From the NCBI GenBank assembly GCA_015499985.1, contig JAAAUF010000371.1:1-36748 (forward strand): 36,748 bases of DNA, read 5' to 3'. Source of the stretch: Haplosporangium gracile (taxonomy: Eukaryota; Mortierellomycota; Mortierellomycetes; Mortierellales; Mortierellaceae). Position 1 is the first letter of the stretch; every line of letters starts with the position of its first letter. Shown in pieces: positions 1 to 10,226 of this stretch. The notes under the pieces are model-generated. The model searched no databases. It was given only the letters and a program-made list of their open reading frames with translations, and was not told the DNA's origin. The position numbers and the translations under genes are program-made.

Positions 1-171
1 TATGGTGGTTTTCTTCATTTAGGAAGAAAAAGTGATAATAAAAAATGCCGGCATTCTTCTAGATTTGCTTCCCCTCTTATCCTCCTGCTTCTTTCTCACA
101 TGAAAGAATGCAAAGAAGTCACTTCCAACTGAATTTCTACCGTTGCTCAATGCGAGCGGACTTGGACTTAC

Positions 172-458
172 TCGGTGTATCCGGAGCGCTTCTTGATGGC
201 CGCCTCAACACCCTCCTCAAGCTCACTCGAGTCAGGGATAGTCAACTCCTGGCCCGAAGTATAGTATTTGCCATTGCCTGTCAAGACAACGACACGGACA
301 TCGTCAGATTTAGCGGCCCACTCGAGGGCGCGGCCCCACTGGTCGTAGACCTGGGGGTTGAGGGCGTTGTACCTCTTGGGCCGGTTGAATGCAATCACAC
401 AGACACCGTGCTCAAGAAGCTTGATTTCGAAAGTGTCGAGATCAGTTGGCATAGACAT
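172..458 (-). CDS. Enoyl-CoA hydratase/isomerase family, first exon (partial)
   Basis: The ATG is at 458 and 95 codons follow before a GTAAGT donor at 171-166 (minus strand). The peptide has the crotonase-fold start: a strand ending in FNRPKRYNALN, then VRVVVLTGNGKYYTSGQEL. This matches the oxyanion-hole region (xSxGxDL) of peroxisomal enoyl-CoA delta isomerases (ECI/PECI type), which move double bonds during beta-oxidation of unsaturated fatty acids. The remaining coding sequence lies beyond the left edge; I could not place exon 2 in bases 1-128 because the nearest acceptors give early stops or an unrecognisable peptide. The choice between hydratase and isomerase is uncertain because the catalytic acid would lie in the missing part. 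The gene is divergent from Prp17. Confidence 0.8.
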
Positions 459-879
459 TGCTGTGTTTGTTGGTGTATATGAATGTGGAGGAGGAGGAGG
501 AAGGAGGAGGTAGAGTAGGGAGAGAAAAAAAGACGAATGAGTTGGAGAGGAAGAAGAAAGAAGCAGAAGGGTTCTAAAGTGAAAGTGAAAGTAAAAAGCG
601 GGAGGTACCTGTCTCTTTCTCGACCAACCAACGGCAGCCCCCCTCGCTACTTTCTAACTATGTCGGTCCACCGCGTCTATTTGGCCGCCATTTGAAGTGA
701 ACATCTCGATCATCCTTGCACGTGACTCAATTTTTCAAAAGTGGCTTTGAGTCCTGGACGGTAAAAAAAGAGAGATCGCCTTTCTGTGAAGTGGCATGGA
801 GACGAGTGAAGGAGGCATTGTTCACACTCCACACTTTTTCATTCCTCTTTCATTCTTCACTCTTTCTTACTTTCTCAGG
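459..879. promoter_or_regulatory. Divergent promoter region, ECI-like gene / PRP17
   Basis: No coding sequence is supported here. The left part is GGA-rich on the plus strand (CT-rich 5' leader for the minus-strand gene). An E-box-type word GCACGTGACT is at 718-727, about 155 bases upstream of the PRP17 ATG. A pyrimidine-rich stretch precedes that ATG. Confidence 0.5.
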
Positions 880-3072
880 ATGGACTTGATTGCACAGGGA
901 TACGGAAGCTCATCAGATAGCGAGGACGCGTCCTCACGCAAGCCAGCAAAGGTCGCAAAGATCACATCCACCTCCCTCCAAGTCAACGGCGCGCCGGATG
1001 TCAGCCTCGAGGTATTTTATCTTTTTTTCCTTTCAGACGTTCAACCACTGTTTGGGTGCGCGTTGTTCTTGTCGTCAAATACCGCGGTAGATAACACATA
1101 CTACTTCATAACTCTACAACATACAGGACCCATCGTATGCACGCCATATTTATACCAACCCCACAGACACAACAATCTCCGTCAACCTCAATTACGACTC
1201 GATGCTCCAACCAATCCAAGGACCCGTCAATCCCTTTGCGTCCAAAACCCAGGAGGTCCGCAGGAACGTCTGGACAGGCCATGTCGAGGAAAACATGTTT
1301 TCGGAGAATGATTTTAGGACGCAGCAACAGTCCTATGCTGCGTTTGGATTCGCAAAGGACCCCAGTATCTTGAGCGTTGCTGATAACGGACAGAGTGGAT
1401 CGGGAAAGAAGGGTTCTGGATTTGTTGGAGATGTTGATAAAGCCAAAGAGATGGATGGTACGTTGCCTTTATTCCTGCTTGTTGATTCGATCTGTGTTAT
1501 CTCAACTGAGAAACGTATTGCTGTCCTGGAACTCTTCGCTAACAACCTTAGTGTTATTACCTTGCGTGAAATAGGAGCGACGATATGGGACAAGGTGCCG
1601 AAGCATCTTCGCAACAACCAGAACCAGAAAAAGAGACAGACACGAGGAGACCCTTCAGTACTAGAGGGTGAAAACGCTTACAGAGGACCATGGGCAACAT
1701 TCGAGGGAGATGGTATTGGTGAGCTGAGTGGACCCACAGAGGAGGAGCGAGATGTGCACGACAAGCAGCGTGAGGCAGCAGCAGAGGAGAAACAGGCACG
1801 AAACAAGGCAACCCCCGCCAAGGCTGTCGCCAACGGATCAGAGACAACTGTTTTCCACGGCAAGGAAGAACACGACTATATGGGACGGACCTACATGCAT
1901 GTACCTCTGGATTTGGATGTCAACTTGAACGGTGAACCTGGAACGCAGACTTGCTTTGTGCCAAAGAAGCTTTTGCACACTTATACTGGACACACCAAGG
2001 GCGTCTCTGCTATCCGCTACTTCCCGAAATCTGCCCACTTGCTCTTGTCCGGAAGCATGGACACCAAAATTAAGGTAACATTCACTTTTAGTATTTTAAA
2101 GCTATTGATTGTCAATTCACGCAGAATGTGAGTATCGATACTAACGTGCTAACTCCTAATCATGCAACGTGATAGATCTGGGATGTGTATCACGACCGTA
2201 GGGTGCTGCGTACATACATGGGTCACTCAAAGGCTGTTCGAGATGTGAACTTCAACAACAAGGGCACAGAGTTCCTGAGTGCATCGTACGACCGCAACAT
2301 CAAGCTCTGGGACACGGAAACAGGACAGTGCAAGGCAACGTTCTCGAAAAAGACCATTCCCTTTGTGGTCAAGTTCAATCCAGACGAGGACAAGCAGAAC
2401 GTGTTCTTGGCAGGTTGTTCGGATCACAAGGTGTACCAGTTCGATGCACGGTCCGGGGATGTGACACAGGAGTATGACCAGCATTTGGGAGCTGTTAACA
2501 CGATTACATTTGTGGATGATAATCGGAGGTTTGTCACTACCTCTGATGACAAATCGCTTCGAGTCTGGGAGTTTGATATCCCTGTTATCATTAAGTACAT
2601 TGCTGAGCCAGACATGCATTCCATGCCCTCCGTCGCCATTAGCCCCAACCGTACGTCCTCTCTTTTTTTATTTGTTGTTGGTATCGCTTGTAAGTTGGCA
2701 AGAAATGTTTTGTTAACTAATAGTGAAACTTTTTTGCTTGTGAAAATAGAAAAATGGCTGGCATGTCAGTCGATGGATAACAAGATCTACATCTACAACG
2801 CCAAGGACCGAGTCAGCCAGAATCGCAAGAAGCTGTTTGCAGGACACATGGTGGCCGGATACGCCTGTCAGCCATCATTCTCGCCCGATGGACGGTACCT
2901 GTCGTCAGGAGACTCTGAGGGCAACATGTGGATCTGGGATTATAAGTCGTGCAAGGTCCATAAGAAGTTCAAGGCCCATGACGAGGTTGTTATTGACTCT
3001 GCCTGGCACCCACATGAGACTTCCTTGCTCGCTACTGCCTCCTGGGACTCTAACATTAAGCTCTGGGTGTAA
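880..3072 (+). CDS. PRP17: Pre-mRNA-splicing factor Prp17/Cdc40 (WD40)
   Basis: Five exons: 880-1011, 1127-1457, 1575-2074, 2176-2650 and 2750-3072. They join in frame to 586 residues, close to the roughly 580 of human CDC40. The N-terminal half has the Prp17 hallmarks: the start [15 protein letters not shown], the block [20 protein letters not shown], and [17 protein letters not shown]. The C-terminal half is a WD40 propeller from about residue 300, with repeats ending in [20 protein letters not shown] and the terminal IKLWV. In other fungi and animals this protein acts in the nucleus at the second catalytic step of splicing. The ATG at 880 was chosen because it opens the conserved N-terminus. 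Intron 2 (1458-1574) is 117 nt with no in-frame stop. The identification is firm; intron edges were placed by eye. Confidence 0.95.
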
Positions 3073-3289
3073 GGGAAGGCTCTATGAGCGAGGTCTGCCG
3101 AAGGGAACGGCGGGAGGAGGTAAATGGGTGGATGTGTTGATGATGTGTAGTAGCGTAGTAATAATTGCTTTTTTTCCCCCCCTTTTTGCGTTGAGATAAA
3201 AAAGTATGAATGCGAACATCCGTATTCTTTGTACACCAATGCATTGGAAGGTATTATATATTTATGCTTGTTCGGTGTTCCCGTCTCCT

Positions 3290-4432
3290 TCAAAGTTCAG
3301 GATCGGGAGGCAACATACCACCATCAACAGCAGCCCTCAACAACCGCCCCACCTCCTCCAAACCCCTTTTCCCTTCCTCATCACTCTGCTTATCAAACTC
3401 CTCAGCACCTAGAATACCCTCCACCCTCCGGAAATACTCCAAACACTTTACCATCAACCCTGAACAACACTCCAATCTACGCACCGTCTCAATGATTCCC
3501 ACAATCATCTCGGGACGGAAACACGTTTCTTCCCAAGTGCGTAGGTCCATAGTGTACATTGCTTGTAAGAGCCCCGGGAAGTGCTCTGGGTGGTCCAGGG
3601 AGAGGTGGATCCAGGGCTGGTGGGCGCATGGGTCTGTATCGGTAATATCGGTATTTTCTTGGGAGAGGTTAAGGGGAGTGTAGGGTGCGTAGCGTTGGTC
3701 GATGTACGGTTCCAGGGGTTCAAGTAAACTGTGTGCGTTAACCGGTGCATTCGATGGATCCTGGAACCGAGTGTTGTTGGCGAGGGTAGAATCGGTGAAG
3801 GGCTCATCATGAAGACATGCCAGTCTCTTCCTCCGAAACTCTTGCTCCTCCTCATCCTCCTCCTCATCTTCATCATTGGTAGCTATGTTTGGATCCTCAC
3901 CAAGCAAAAAATCTCGAAAGACTGCCGATCCAGGGACCAGGAACTGGGCCATGACTCGATAATACTGTCGTCCAGGAACTTGCCCCGCTGCTCCTGTTGT
4001 TTCCTCGGTAGAGGTGACGACAAGTCGATGCGTCGCGTACTCGGGATACTGCATCCAGTCGATCCGGCTCTCACGAAGTAAATCTGCGACGTACACCGGG
4101 TCTGGTTCCTCTTCGTAGACGTCGTCATCATCTGCATCATCGCCCCAATCGACATCGTCTTCGTTCTCGTAGTCGCCTTCGTCGACAACTTCGTCTTCGT
4201 CGGCTTCAGAACCGAGCCCGCCTTGATCCTGTTCCCGATAGTGATGACTGCCCTGCTGTGTTGCTGTTGCTGCTGTTGATGTTGTCGGTTGGATGTTGTC
4301 CGTTTCTTCTTGTCCATGGTCCGCATCGTGGTTGTAGTTGTCGTTGTTATCTTCGTCAACAGTACGAGGAGGCGGTGGAGATCCTGATCTTGCGATCACC
4401 GAGGACATGCGTATTGTATCCACTGCCGGCAT
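3290..4432 (-). CDS. Acidic protein, possible divergent BTB/POZ domain
   Basis: Single exon, 380 residues, starting with MPAVDTIRMSSV at 4432. Residues about 20-115 are disordered, with Gln/Thr runs then an Asp/Glu tract (EADEDEVVDEG, VDWGDDADDDD). Then come YRVMAQFLVPGSAVFRDFLLGED, an acidic insert (NDEDEEEDEEEQE), and a C-terminal block with SLDHPEHFPGLLQAMYTMDL followed by a helical stretch ending LMVKCLEYFRR. The spacing of 'strand, SxVFRDFL', 'HFPGLLQAMYT' and 'helix with KCLEYF' resembles a BTB/POZ fold, which mediates dimerisation or cullin-3 binding. This is a by-eye resemblance only. The reading frame is open upstream to 5056, but that part is low-complexity and probably leader. The gene converges with PRP17. 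If it is not BTB, it is an unrecognised fungal protein. Confidence 0.7.
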   Translation of the reverse strand: MPAVDTIRMSSVIARSGSPPPPRTVDEDNNDNYNHDADHGQEETDNIQPTTSTAATATQQGSHHYREQDQGGLGSEADEDEVVDEGDYENEDDVDWGDDADDDDVYEEEPDPVYVADLLRESRIDWMQYPEYATHRLVVTSTEETTGAAGQVPGRQYYRVMAQFLVPGSAVFRDFLLGEDPNIATNDEDEEEDEEEQEFRRKRLACLHDEPFTDSTLANNTRFQDPSNAPVNAHSLLEPLEPYIDQRYAPYTPLNLSQENTDITDTDPCAHQPWIHLSLDHPEHFPGLLQAMYTMDLRTWEETCFRPEMIVGIIETVRRLECCSGLMVKCLEYFRRVEGILGAEEFDKQSDEEGKRGLEEVGRLLRAAVDGGMLPPDPEL

Positions 4433-5137
4433 GCTTTTTCTTGTTATTCGATTGTAGCAGGTAAGAAGAGTATGAAAGGAGCTGCAAGAGAGAGAAGTAA
4501 CGAAGGAGGAGGGAGGTGGAGGAAAGGTGAGGGGGAATGAAAAAAAGAAAAGAAAAAGAATAAAGAGGGGGACGCTTCTTTTCACCCATTGTAGAATGAG
4601 AAATAGTGAGCTCTGATTGGCTGAGAACGCGTTCTCAATGGGCCTGGGAACAAAAATTTCGCCCAGCGTTAAGGTTGCTTTTAGTCTTTTGTCAACGCCG
4701 ATCTTGGAAACAAAAAGAAGGAAGGAAGAGGGGGCGAGCGCATGTGAGCACGACATCTGGGAAGGAGAAAAAGGCAGGCGGGGGGCGAGTAGGGTTGTTC
4801 GACTGGTGGATATCTTGCGCTTAAACGGTTCATTTGTTTTTTTATTGGTATATGTACACACAAGGTAGGCTCCGATTAAGAGAAGAGAAGGAGGACGAGA
4901 AAGAGGAGGCGAGAGGATGGGGGAGATGGTAAGAGTTGTTAGCAGTATATAGCAAACGAAATGATGAAGAAAGGAAATGGGATAAGCGGGGATGAGTGAA
5001 TAGGGTAAGAAAAGGAGGAAAGTGGCGTTAAGAAGTAATGTATGTACCACATACAAAGGGGAAGGGAAAGGGTCATTTTTTCATAACGGTTTTTTTGAAA
5101 GGTAAAAGAATAAAAAGAAAGAACGAAAGAAGAGTAG
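4433..5137. other. Intergenic region with 16-bp palindrome
   Basis: This lies between the stop of the coiled-coil gene (5138) and the ATG of the acidic gene (4432), both on the minus strand. It should hold the 3' UTR of the former and the promoter and leader of the latter. A perfect palindrome TGAGAACGCGTTCTCA is at 4622-4637, about 190 bases upstream of the ATG. No gene is supported. The open minus-strand frame up to 5056 reads as hydrophobic low-complexity sequence. Confidence 0.5.
4622..4637. promoter_or_regulatory. 16-bp palindrome containing ACGCGT
   Basis: TGAGAACGCGTTCTCA is identical to its reverse complement. The core ACGCGT is the MCB box bound by the MBF/DSC1 factor at G1/S genes in ascomycete yeasts; the same role here is inference. 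The GAGAACGCGT half recurs at 21567 and 32838. Confidence 0.4.
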
Positions 5138-8100
5138 CTAGATGATAACATCCTCCATATCATCATCATCATCGCTACTATCAAGACTATAGCTCCTATC
5201 ATCAGGGAATCCATAATAATCCGGGTTCCGCCGTGGTCTGCTGCTATTGCTGCTCTTACTCTTGGTAGCATTACCACTACTACTACTGCTGGTGCTACTG
5301 CCATTGGCACTGCCGCTGTCGGTGGAGGAGGCGGAGAGGCCTTGGCGGCGCAGTTTGCGCTGTGCGTCCTTGATCTGCCTCCGAAGATCATCGTTCTCGG
5401 TAACCACTTCGTGCATCATCTCATTGTACACCGTCGACTCCATCTATATCACCCGCCACAAATAAAGAGCATACACCTTAGGTTAGAACATAAATGCTCA
5501 CTCGTTTACAACCAGCCCGCGTGAAGACGCCCACTCTTTCTCTCCTTGCATCGTTACCTTGGCGGCATGAGCATCATGCTCAAGCTTAGAGCACTTGGCC
5601 CCCAGCTTCATCCTCAACTCTGTTAAATCCTTGCAATGATCTTGTCGCAACTTCTCCATCGCCCTCTTCAACTCTTGGACTTGGCCTTCAAACGATTGGG
5701 CACGCTGTTCCATAACTCGGAAATCTCCTGATCGACGCTTATGCGTGTCGACTGTCATGGGTCCATACTCGATCGAGATTGTTGTGCACTGGTTGCGTGG
5801 GTCTTTATAGTAATCTGATGAAGAAGAAGAGGTGGCGGTGGAGGTGGGAGAGTGGAGAAAAGCGGTGGGCCCGACGTATCCGTCTTCGTATTCCAGAACT
5901 AAGAGTCTGTTCCGGAGACGGGTGACTTCTTCCTGTGAGACGTGTAGTGCATCCTCCAGTTCTTCGATCTACATACACACATCAAATGCATAAACTGTTA
6001 ACACTTTGTTGGTTTTCTGCCCCCTTCTAACATTATGATACAAAATACCAAACGAGAAAAAAAAAAGAAGAGGACTTACGCGATCTTGCTTGACAAGACG
6101 CTCTTGGAGGAACTCTTCCTGTTGAGTCATCTGATCGTTATGGACTTTTGTCCTCCACAACAAAAAGGTCTCCTCCATCTTTACCACCTGTTCCTTCACG
6201 GTATCCACCTCCGCTGTTAACACATCAATAAAAGACACACGCTCAAGTATTAGTGTCCTTAATCCTTTCACAGCTTCCTCAAAATATCAGTCGTGATAAC
6301 AAAGAAGAGAAAGCGAGCGTACCTGTCAAGGACTTGCGATTATCCTCGCTATGGACACGATTCTGGTCCAACTCCTTGTGCAGCACCGATATTTGCGTCC
6401 TAGAATACTCCAACGCTACGTCCTTGTTCATCACCGTGCGGTACATCCTGTCCACATACTCCATCAATTCTGCCTTCGATTTCTAAAACGAAAAAAAGTC
6501 AAAAAGTCATCGTCAATACTTCCATGTCAACAAAACCGTGCAATCCTCGCGTTACGTATTTCTCTAGTTTTTTTCCTCCTTACCTCACTTCTCATGAACT
6601 TAGCATGGTCCTGTAACTGCTCCGCATCCAATCCAGCTCCACCCCCAATCCCATCGCTTCCAGACCCTTGGTTATAGTTATACTGATGGTGCTGCTGCTT
6701 GATGACATGTGGCACCGGAGGCGGCTTCTCACGACACTTTGATAACCCAAAATCGTTACCGCTAGCTTCCAGCTCAGTGACGATAGAAGGACGACGTTTC
6801 CCGACCGTCACTCCAACAACTGCAGCTGCCACTCTAGACAATGTCGAAGGTGCAGAGTGAGAGGTCGTGGCACCAGCGCTCGTGTTGGTGATGACGGTAG
6901 ATGTCAATGGGATGGTTGAGGATGTGATCGCGTCTATGGCCTGTGTAGGTATTAAAGCTGATCCGAATGCTCCAAAGGCGGGCGAGGAAGTCGAAGACGG
7001 CAAGATGGGCATCGTCGCCGCATGGCGCTCAAACCTTGGCGGCCCTCCTCCTTCTCCGGTAGTGACTCCTGGGACAGTACGATGGTACCCACTCAATGCC
7101 GATACATCCAAAGACTGCTTTCTGAGGAGTGGAAGCACAGGCGGTCCAACTGCCGACACTGATCCGAGACGGCTCCTGGCGATTGGTGGAGGAGTGCCCA
7201 TCAACGGCAATACTGGCGGATGACCATCGGCTCCTGCAAAGGACTCTGATCCAGATCCGGATCCAGTAGACGTGGCATAGGTTGTAGCGGCTGGGACTGC
7301 AGCTTGTTGGTGAAGGGTACTGTTCTTGTGGATTGACGATTTGCGGCCTCGAAAGAAATCTAACAACGAATGCAAATGCTGTTGACCTGCTCCTGCTCCT
7401 CCTGCTCCAGATCCAATCGTCGAGTCCTTGCTATTGTCCATGTCACCGTTCTTGGGTGCAGGAGCCTGGTATGCGGGCATGGGCATGGGCGTGGTCGGTG
7501 TCGCATCCTCGCGTTCCCAGCCCGTCTTTCCAGGCGATGAAGGTACAGGTGGTAGCAGCGTTGAGACGCCCATATCGACGACCACACTACCTCCACCATT
7601 ACCGCTACCATGCATCCGGGTCTGCGACCCAGGGCCTCGGATGACATGCACATGTCCCGACGAAACAGATTCAGACCGACTTTTCGAGACTCCACCTTCT
7701 CCTGCTGCTGTTGGTCCTGTACTACCTAGACGAGGAGTCCCGGCGGCACTAGTATCGAATTCCCCAGAATGATTCGCTGTCGTTGTCGTGGTCGAGAAAC
7801 TGTTGGATCGAGAACAAAGTGACTGAGAACTGGGCGATGCCGTCCACACCACACTGTTTCCATCATTGCCGCTGTTGTCAGCCTCCTTCTCGCTCGTGAG
7901 TGAAACGGCACTGTCAGAGCTTGCAATCATTGTTCTGTAATGCACCTGGTCGTCCAAAAGCACCTGCTGCTGCGACGAGACATTCCCATTCTCACTTCCT
8001 GTTCCAGCGAAGGCACCAGCGTTCTCGAGGCTCTCCTTGCGTGGTGGTGGAGATGGTGAAGATAACGTCATCGACTGCTGTTCCTTTGTTTGAGGAGGTG

Positions 8101-9019
8101 CAACAAGGATAAGTTTCGGAGGTCGAGGATGATGACGCTGCGCTTTGTTGCTGTCACTGTTGGCTGGTCGATTAGGTTGCTGTTGAGGCTGCTGTTGGTG
8201 TTGGAGGTGGTGCTCATGATGAAGAGGCGATGGTGGCCTCTGGTTCCTCTCTTGCTGCTGTTGCTGCTGGAGATCATACCCATAGTGATTAGGAGGATGC
8301 TGTGGTTGCTGTGGTTGTTGTTGTTTAGAACGCTGCTGCTGGACTGGAAGAGACTTTTGAGGTCGGTGTTGTGGCAGAGGTTGGGTGTGCTCTGGACGAT
8401 GATGAGGTTGGTGTTGGTGCTGTTGAGGGTGTGGTTGTCCCTGTGCTCCATGTCCATGTTTGTGTCCATTCGCCCCCCTTACACCAGCCTCAGGAAGAGT
8501 AGCCGAAGATGTGTTGGAGGGCTGCTGCTGTTGTTGCTGCTGTTGCTGGTGGTGGTGGTGTCCATCATCATTCCTGTCCTCTGGATACTCCGTCATATCA
8601 ATCATAGTCACTGCCGCCATCATCGTTCGTTTCTTGATTTCGACCCAGTTGTTGTGTTGTTGCTGAGTAGTGGATAAAAGAGTGTGAACTGTCATGGCGC
8701 CAGAATTCATGCCTTGAATGTCTGGGTTACTATCAATGTGATGCAGCCCACGCTGACTCTGTCCTTGTCCCTGTTGTTGGATGCTGTCGTGTTGGTACAG
8801 TTTCATCCCTTCCGAGTTTCCCTCGGCAGTACTGGCGTTATACCACGTCGCGTCATCACTGTGGGCTGGTGTTTGTTGTTGAGTAGCATTATAAGGCTGC
8901 ATTGATGGGCGTGAAGAAGTAGAGGATGAGGACGAGGGAGGAGAAGGGTTTGAAGGAAAGGGGTTTGAAGGAAAGGGGTTTGTGTTTGTGCCGGTGGATG
9001 CTTGTTCGAAGTGCGACAT
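5138..9019 (-). CDS. Large Gln/Ser-rich protein with C-terminal coiled coil
   Basis: Five exons: 9019-6584, 6482-6323, 6213-6080, 5968-5558 and 5443-5138. All splice sites are GT..AG and keep frame, giving 1148 residues. Residues 1 to about 790 are low-complexity: a tandem PFPSN repeat near the start, poly-Gln runs with His/Pro, then Ser/Thr/Gly-rich sequence with many SxxS stretches. From about 795 the protein is helical with heptad-like spacing (KSKAELMEYVDRMYRTVMN, VSQEEVTRLRNRLLVLEYE, then the EQRAQSFEGQVQEL region), to about 1080. The tail is Ser-rich and acidic (SLDSSDDDDDMEDVII). The block LEYEDGYVGP at the end of the first coiled-coil part looks like a conserved motif but I do not recognise the family. 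A scaffold or cytoskeletal/polarity role is only a guess from the architecture. Confidence 0.8.
8521..8558. repeat. CTG/GTG trinucleotide tract coding poly-Gln/His
   Basis: A run of imperfect CTG, TTG and GTG triplets on the plus strand encodes consecutive Gln followed by His in the minus-strand coiled-coil protein. Similar shorter tracts lie at 8170-8450. The length is likely to vary between strains. Confidence 0.7.
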
Positions 9020-9291
9020 CGCTGGTTTTAGGTAGTTATGTAAACGGCTTCTGAGGGGGGATTGGTCGGCAAGGGAAGTAAGGAAGAGGGATCGAAGGCG
9101 GAAAAGTTATATAAAGGAGTTGTAGGGAAAAAAGGGAGGTAGTGAGGAAGAAGGAGGTAAGAGTGGGTTGTTGTAAGAGGATAAAGATAGATGTGCAAAA
9201 TAATGCGATCTGAAAAGGGATGGAAATGGAGAGAAGAAAAGATGAATGACTCGCGCGCTTGTCTATGTCGGAATGGTGTATATGAATGTGC

Positions 9292-9313
9292 GTGTGTGTC
9301 TGTGTGTGTGTGT
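9292..9313. repeat. GT dinucleotide microsatellite
   Basis: A run of about 11 GT units with one interruption, in the upstream region of the coiled-coil gene. Confidence 0.8.
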
Positions 9314-9410
9314 CGATTCGATATGTGGTGATCAAGTTTTACTCCTTGCCGATAGCGTTTTGTTGGCCCGTGCGAGATATGTGTTGAGAAGAGAGCGAAA
9401 AAAAAAAAGA

Positions 9411-9429
9411 AAGCAAGCAAGCAAGCAAG
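9411..9429. repeat. AAGC tetranucleotide microsatellite
   Basis: Almost five tandem AAGC units directly after a poly-A run. Confidence 0.8.
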
Positions 9430-10226
9430 GTAGAGAAGACAAAAAAATAAAAAAAAGTATGTAAGAGTCCAAGTTACTGATCAAAGATGGGTCTCTTGGT
9501 CGGCGTAGAATAACCCTGCGTCATACCTTAAAGCACACAAGGGAATACCAATACTGTCGACTGTTAAGAGTCGATAGTAACACGCAAACAAGAAAACACA
9601 ATGTGTTGTTCTCGATCGCTAGGTACGAGTGATACCAGATCCTAGGACAACTGAAGAGAGGAAGAGGAGGAAGAAAGGGTCTATCCTATGGATTCCATCA
9701 AACAGCTTCCGCAACGAATAAGAACAACCCTTCCTTTCAACAAACAACAAACAAAATGACCCTTCGCGTGGGACTAATCACAATAGCAGAATATGAATAT
9801 GAACTCGAATCCACCCTGGACCCTATCTGTCTATGTAGATCCTAGGATACTTGTACGAGATTCTTATTGTTCCGACGACTCCAGGACGTTTTGTCATCTC
9901 GCAGATTTCTCTCTTTTACTCTTGTTTAATCTCTTTGACCCAGTCTGCATTAGAACGGGTGCGGCTGCAGGAGTCGTCCTCTCTTGTCCCGGTTAACTTC
10001 TCCTTTTCTTACAGGCGATGCAGCATCACCTCATCACATGATACATATCATTGCTTTTCACAACTTTTTTTTATTTCATTGCTTTGCTTTGGAGATGGAA
10101 AAAAAGACTGAAAAGGGATTCATGTTATTGCTGTTGTTTTTGGTCACTTTTTTTTTTTGTTTGTTGCTGACAGCAAAGCATCGGAGTTTGATTTTGTTTA
10201 TGATAAAAAGCTTATGCTGACTGAGC

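Larger units (their letters stand above)
9020..10226. other. Intergenic region, 1.2 kb
   Basis: It is flanked by two minus-strand genes, so it holds the promoter/leader of the coiled-coil gene (right of 9019) and the 3' UTR of the PB1-UBA gene (left of 10227). It contains a GT microsatellite (9292-9313), an AAGC tetranucleotide run (9411-9429), and T-rich tracts near 10070-10160. No open frame here has convincing composition or splice context, and no tRNA-like fold was seen. Confidence 0.5.

Noticed and set aside
1..128. Second exon of the enoyl-CoA isomerase gene at the left edge
   Set aside because: The acceptor at 129-131 gives a stop after three codons, and the one near 86 gives a Leu/Phe-rich peptide without the crotonase motif. 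The intron probably continues past the window edge.
4433..5056. N-terminal extension of the acidic gene to 5056, with hydrophobic start
   Set aside because: The extension is Phe/Leu/Ser/Pro low complexity typical of CT-rich leaders here, and begins close to the 3' end of the neighbouring gene.
6867..8905. Several long plus-strand open frames opposite the coiled-coil gene
   Set aside because: They are antisense to a low-complexity coding exon, consist of Leu/Val/Arg or Cys runs derived from Gln codons, and have no splice or start context.
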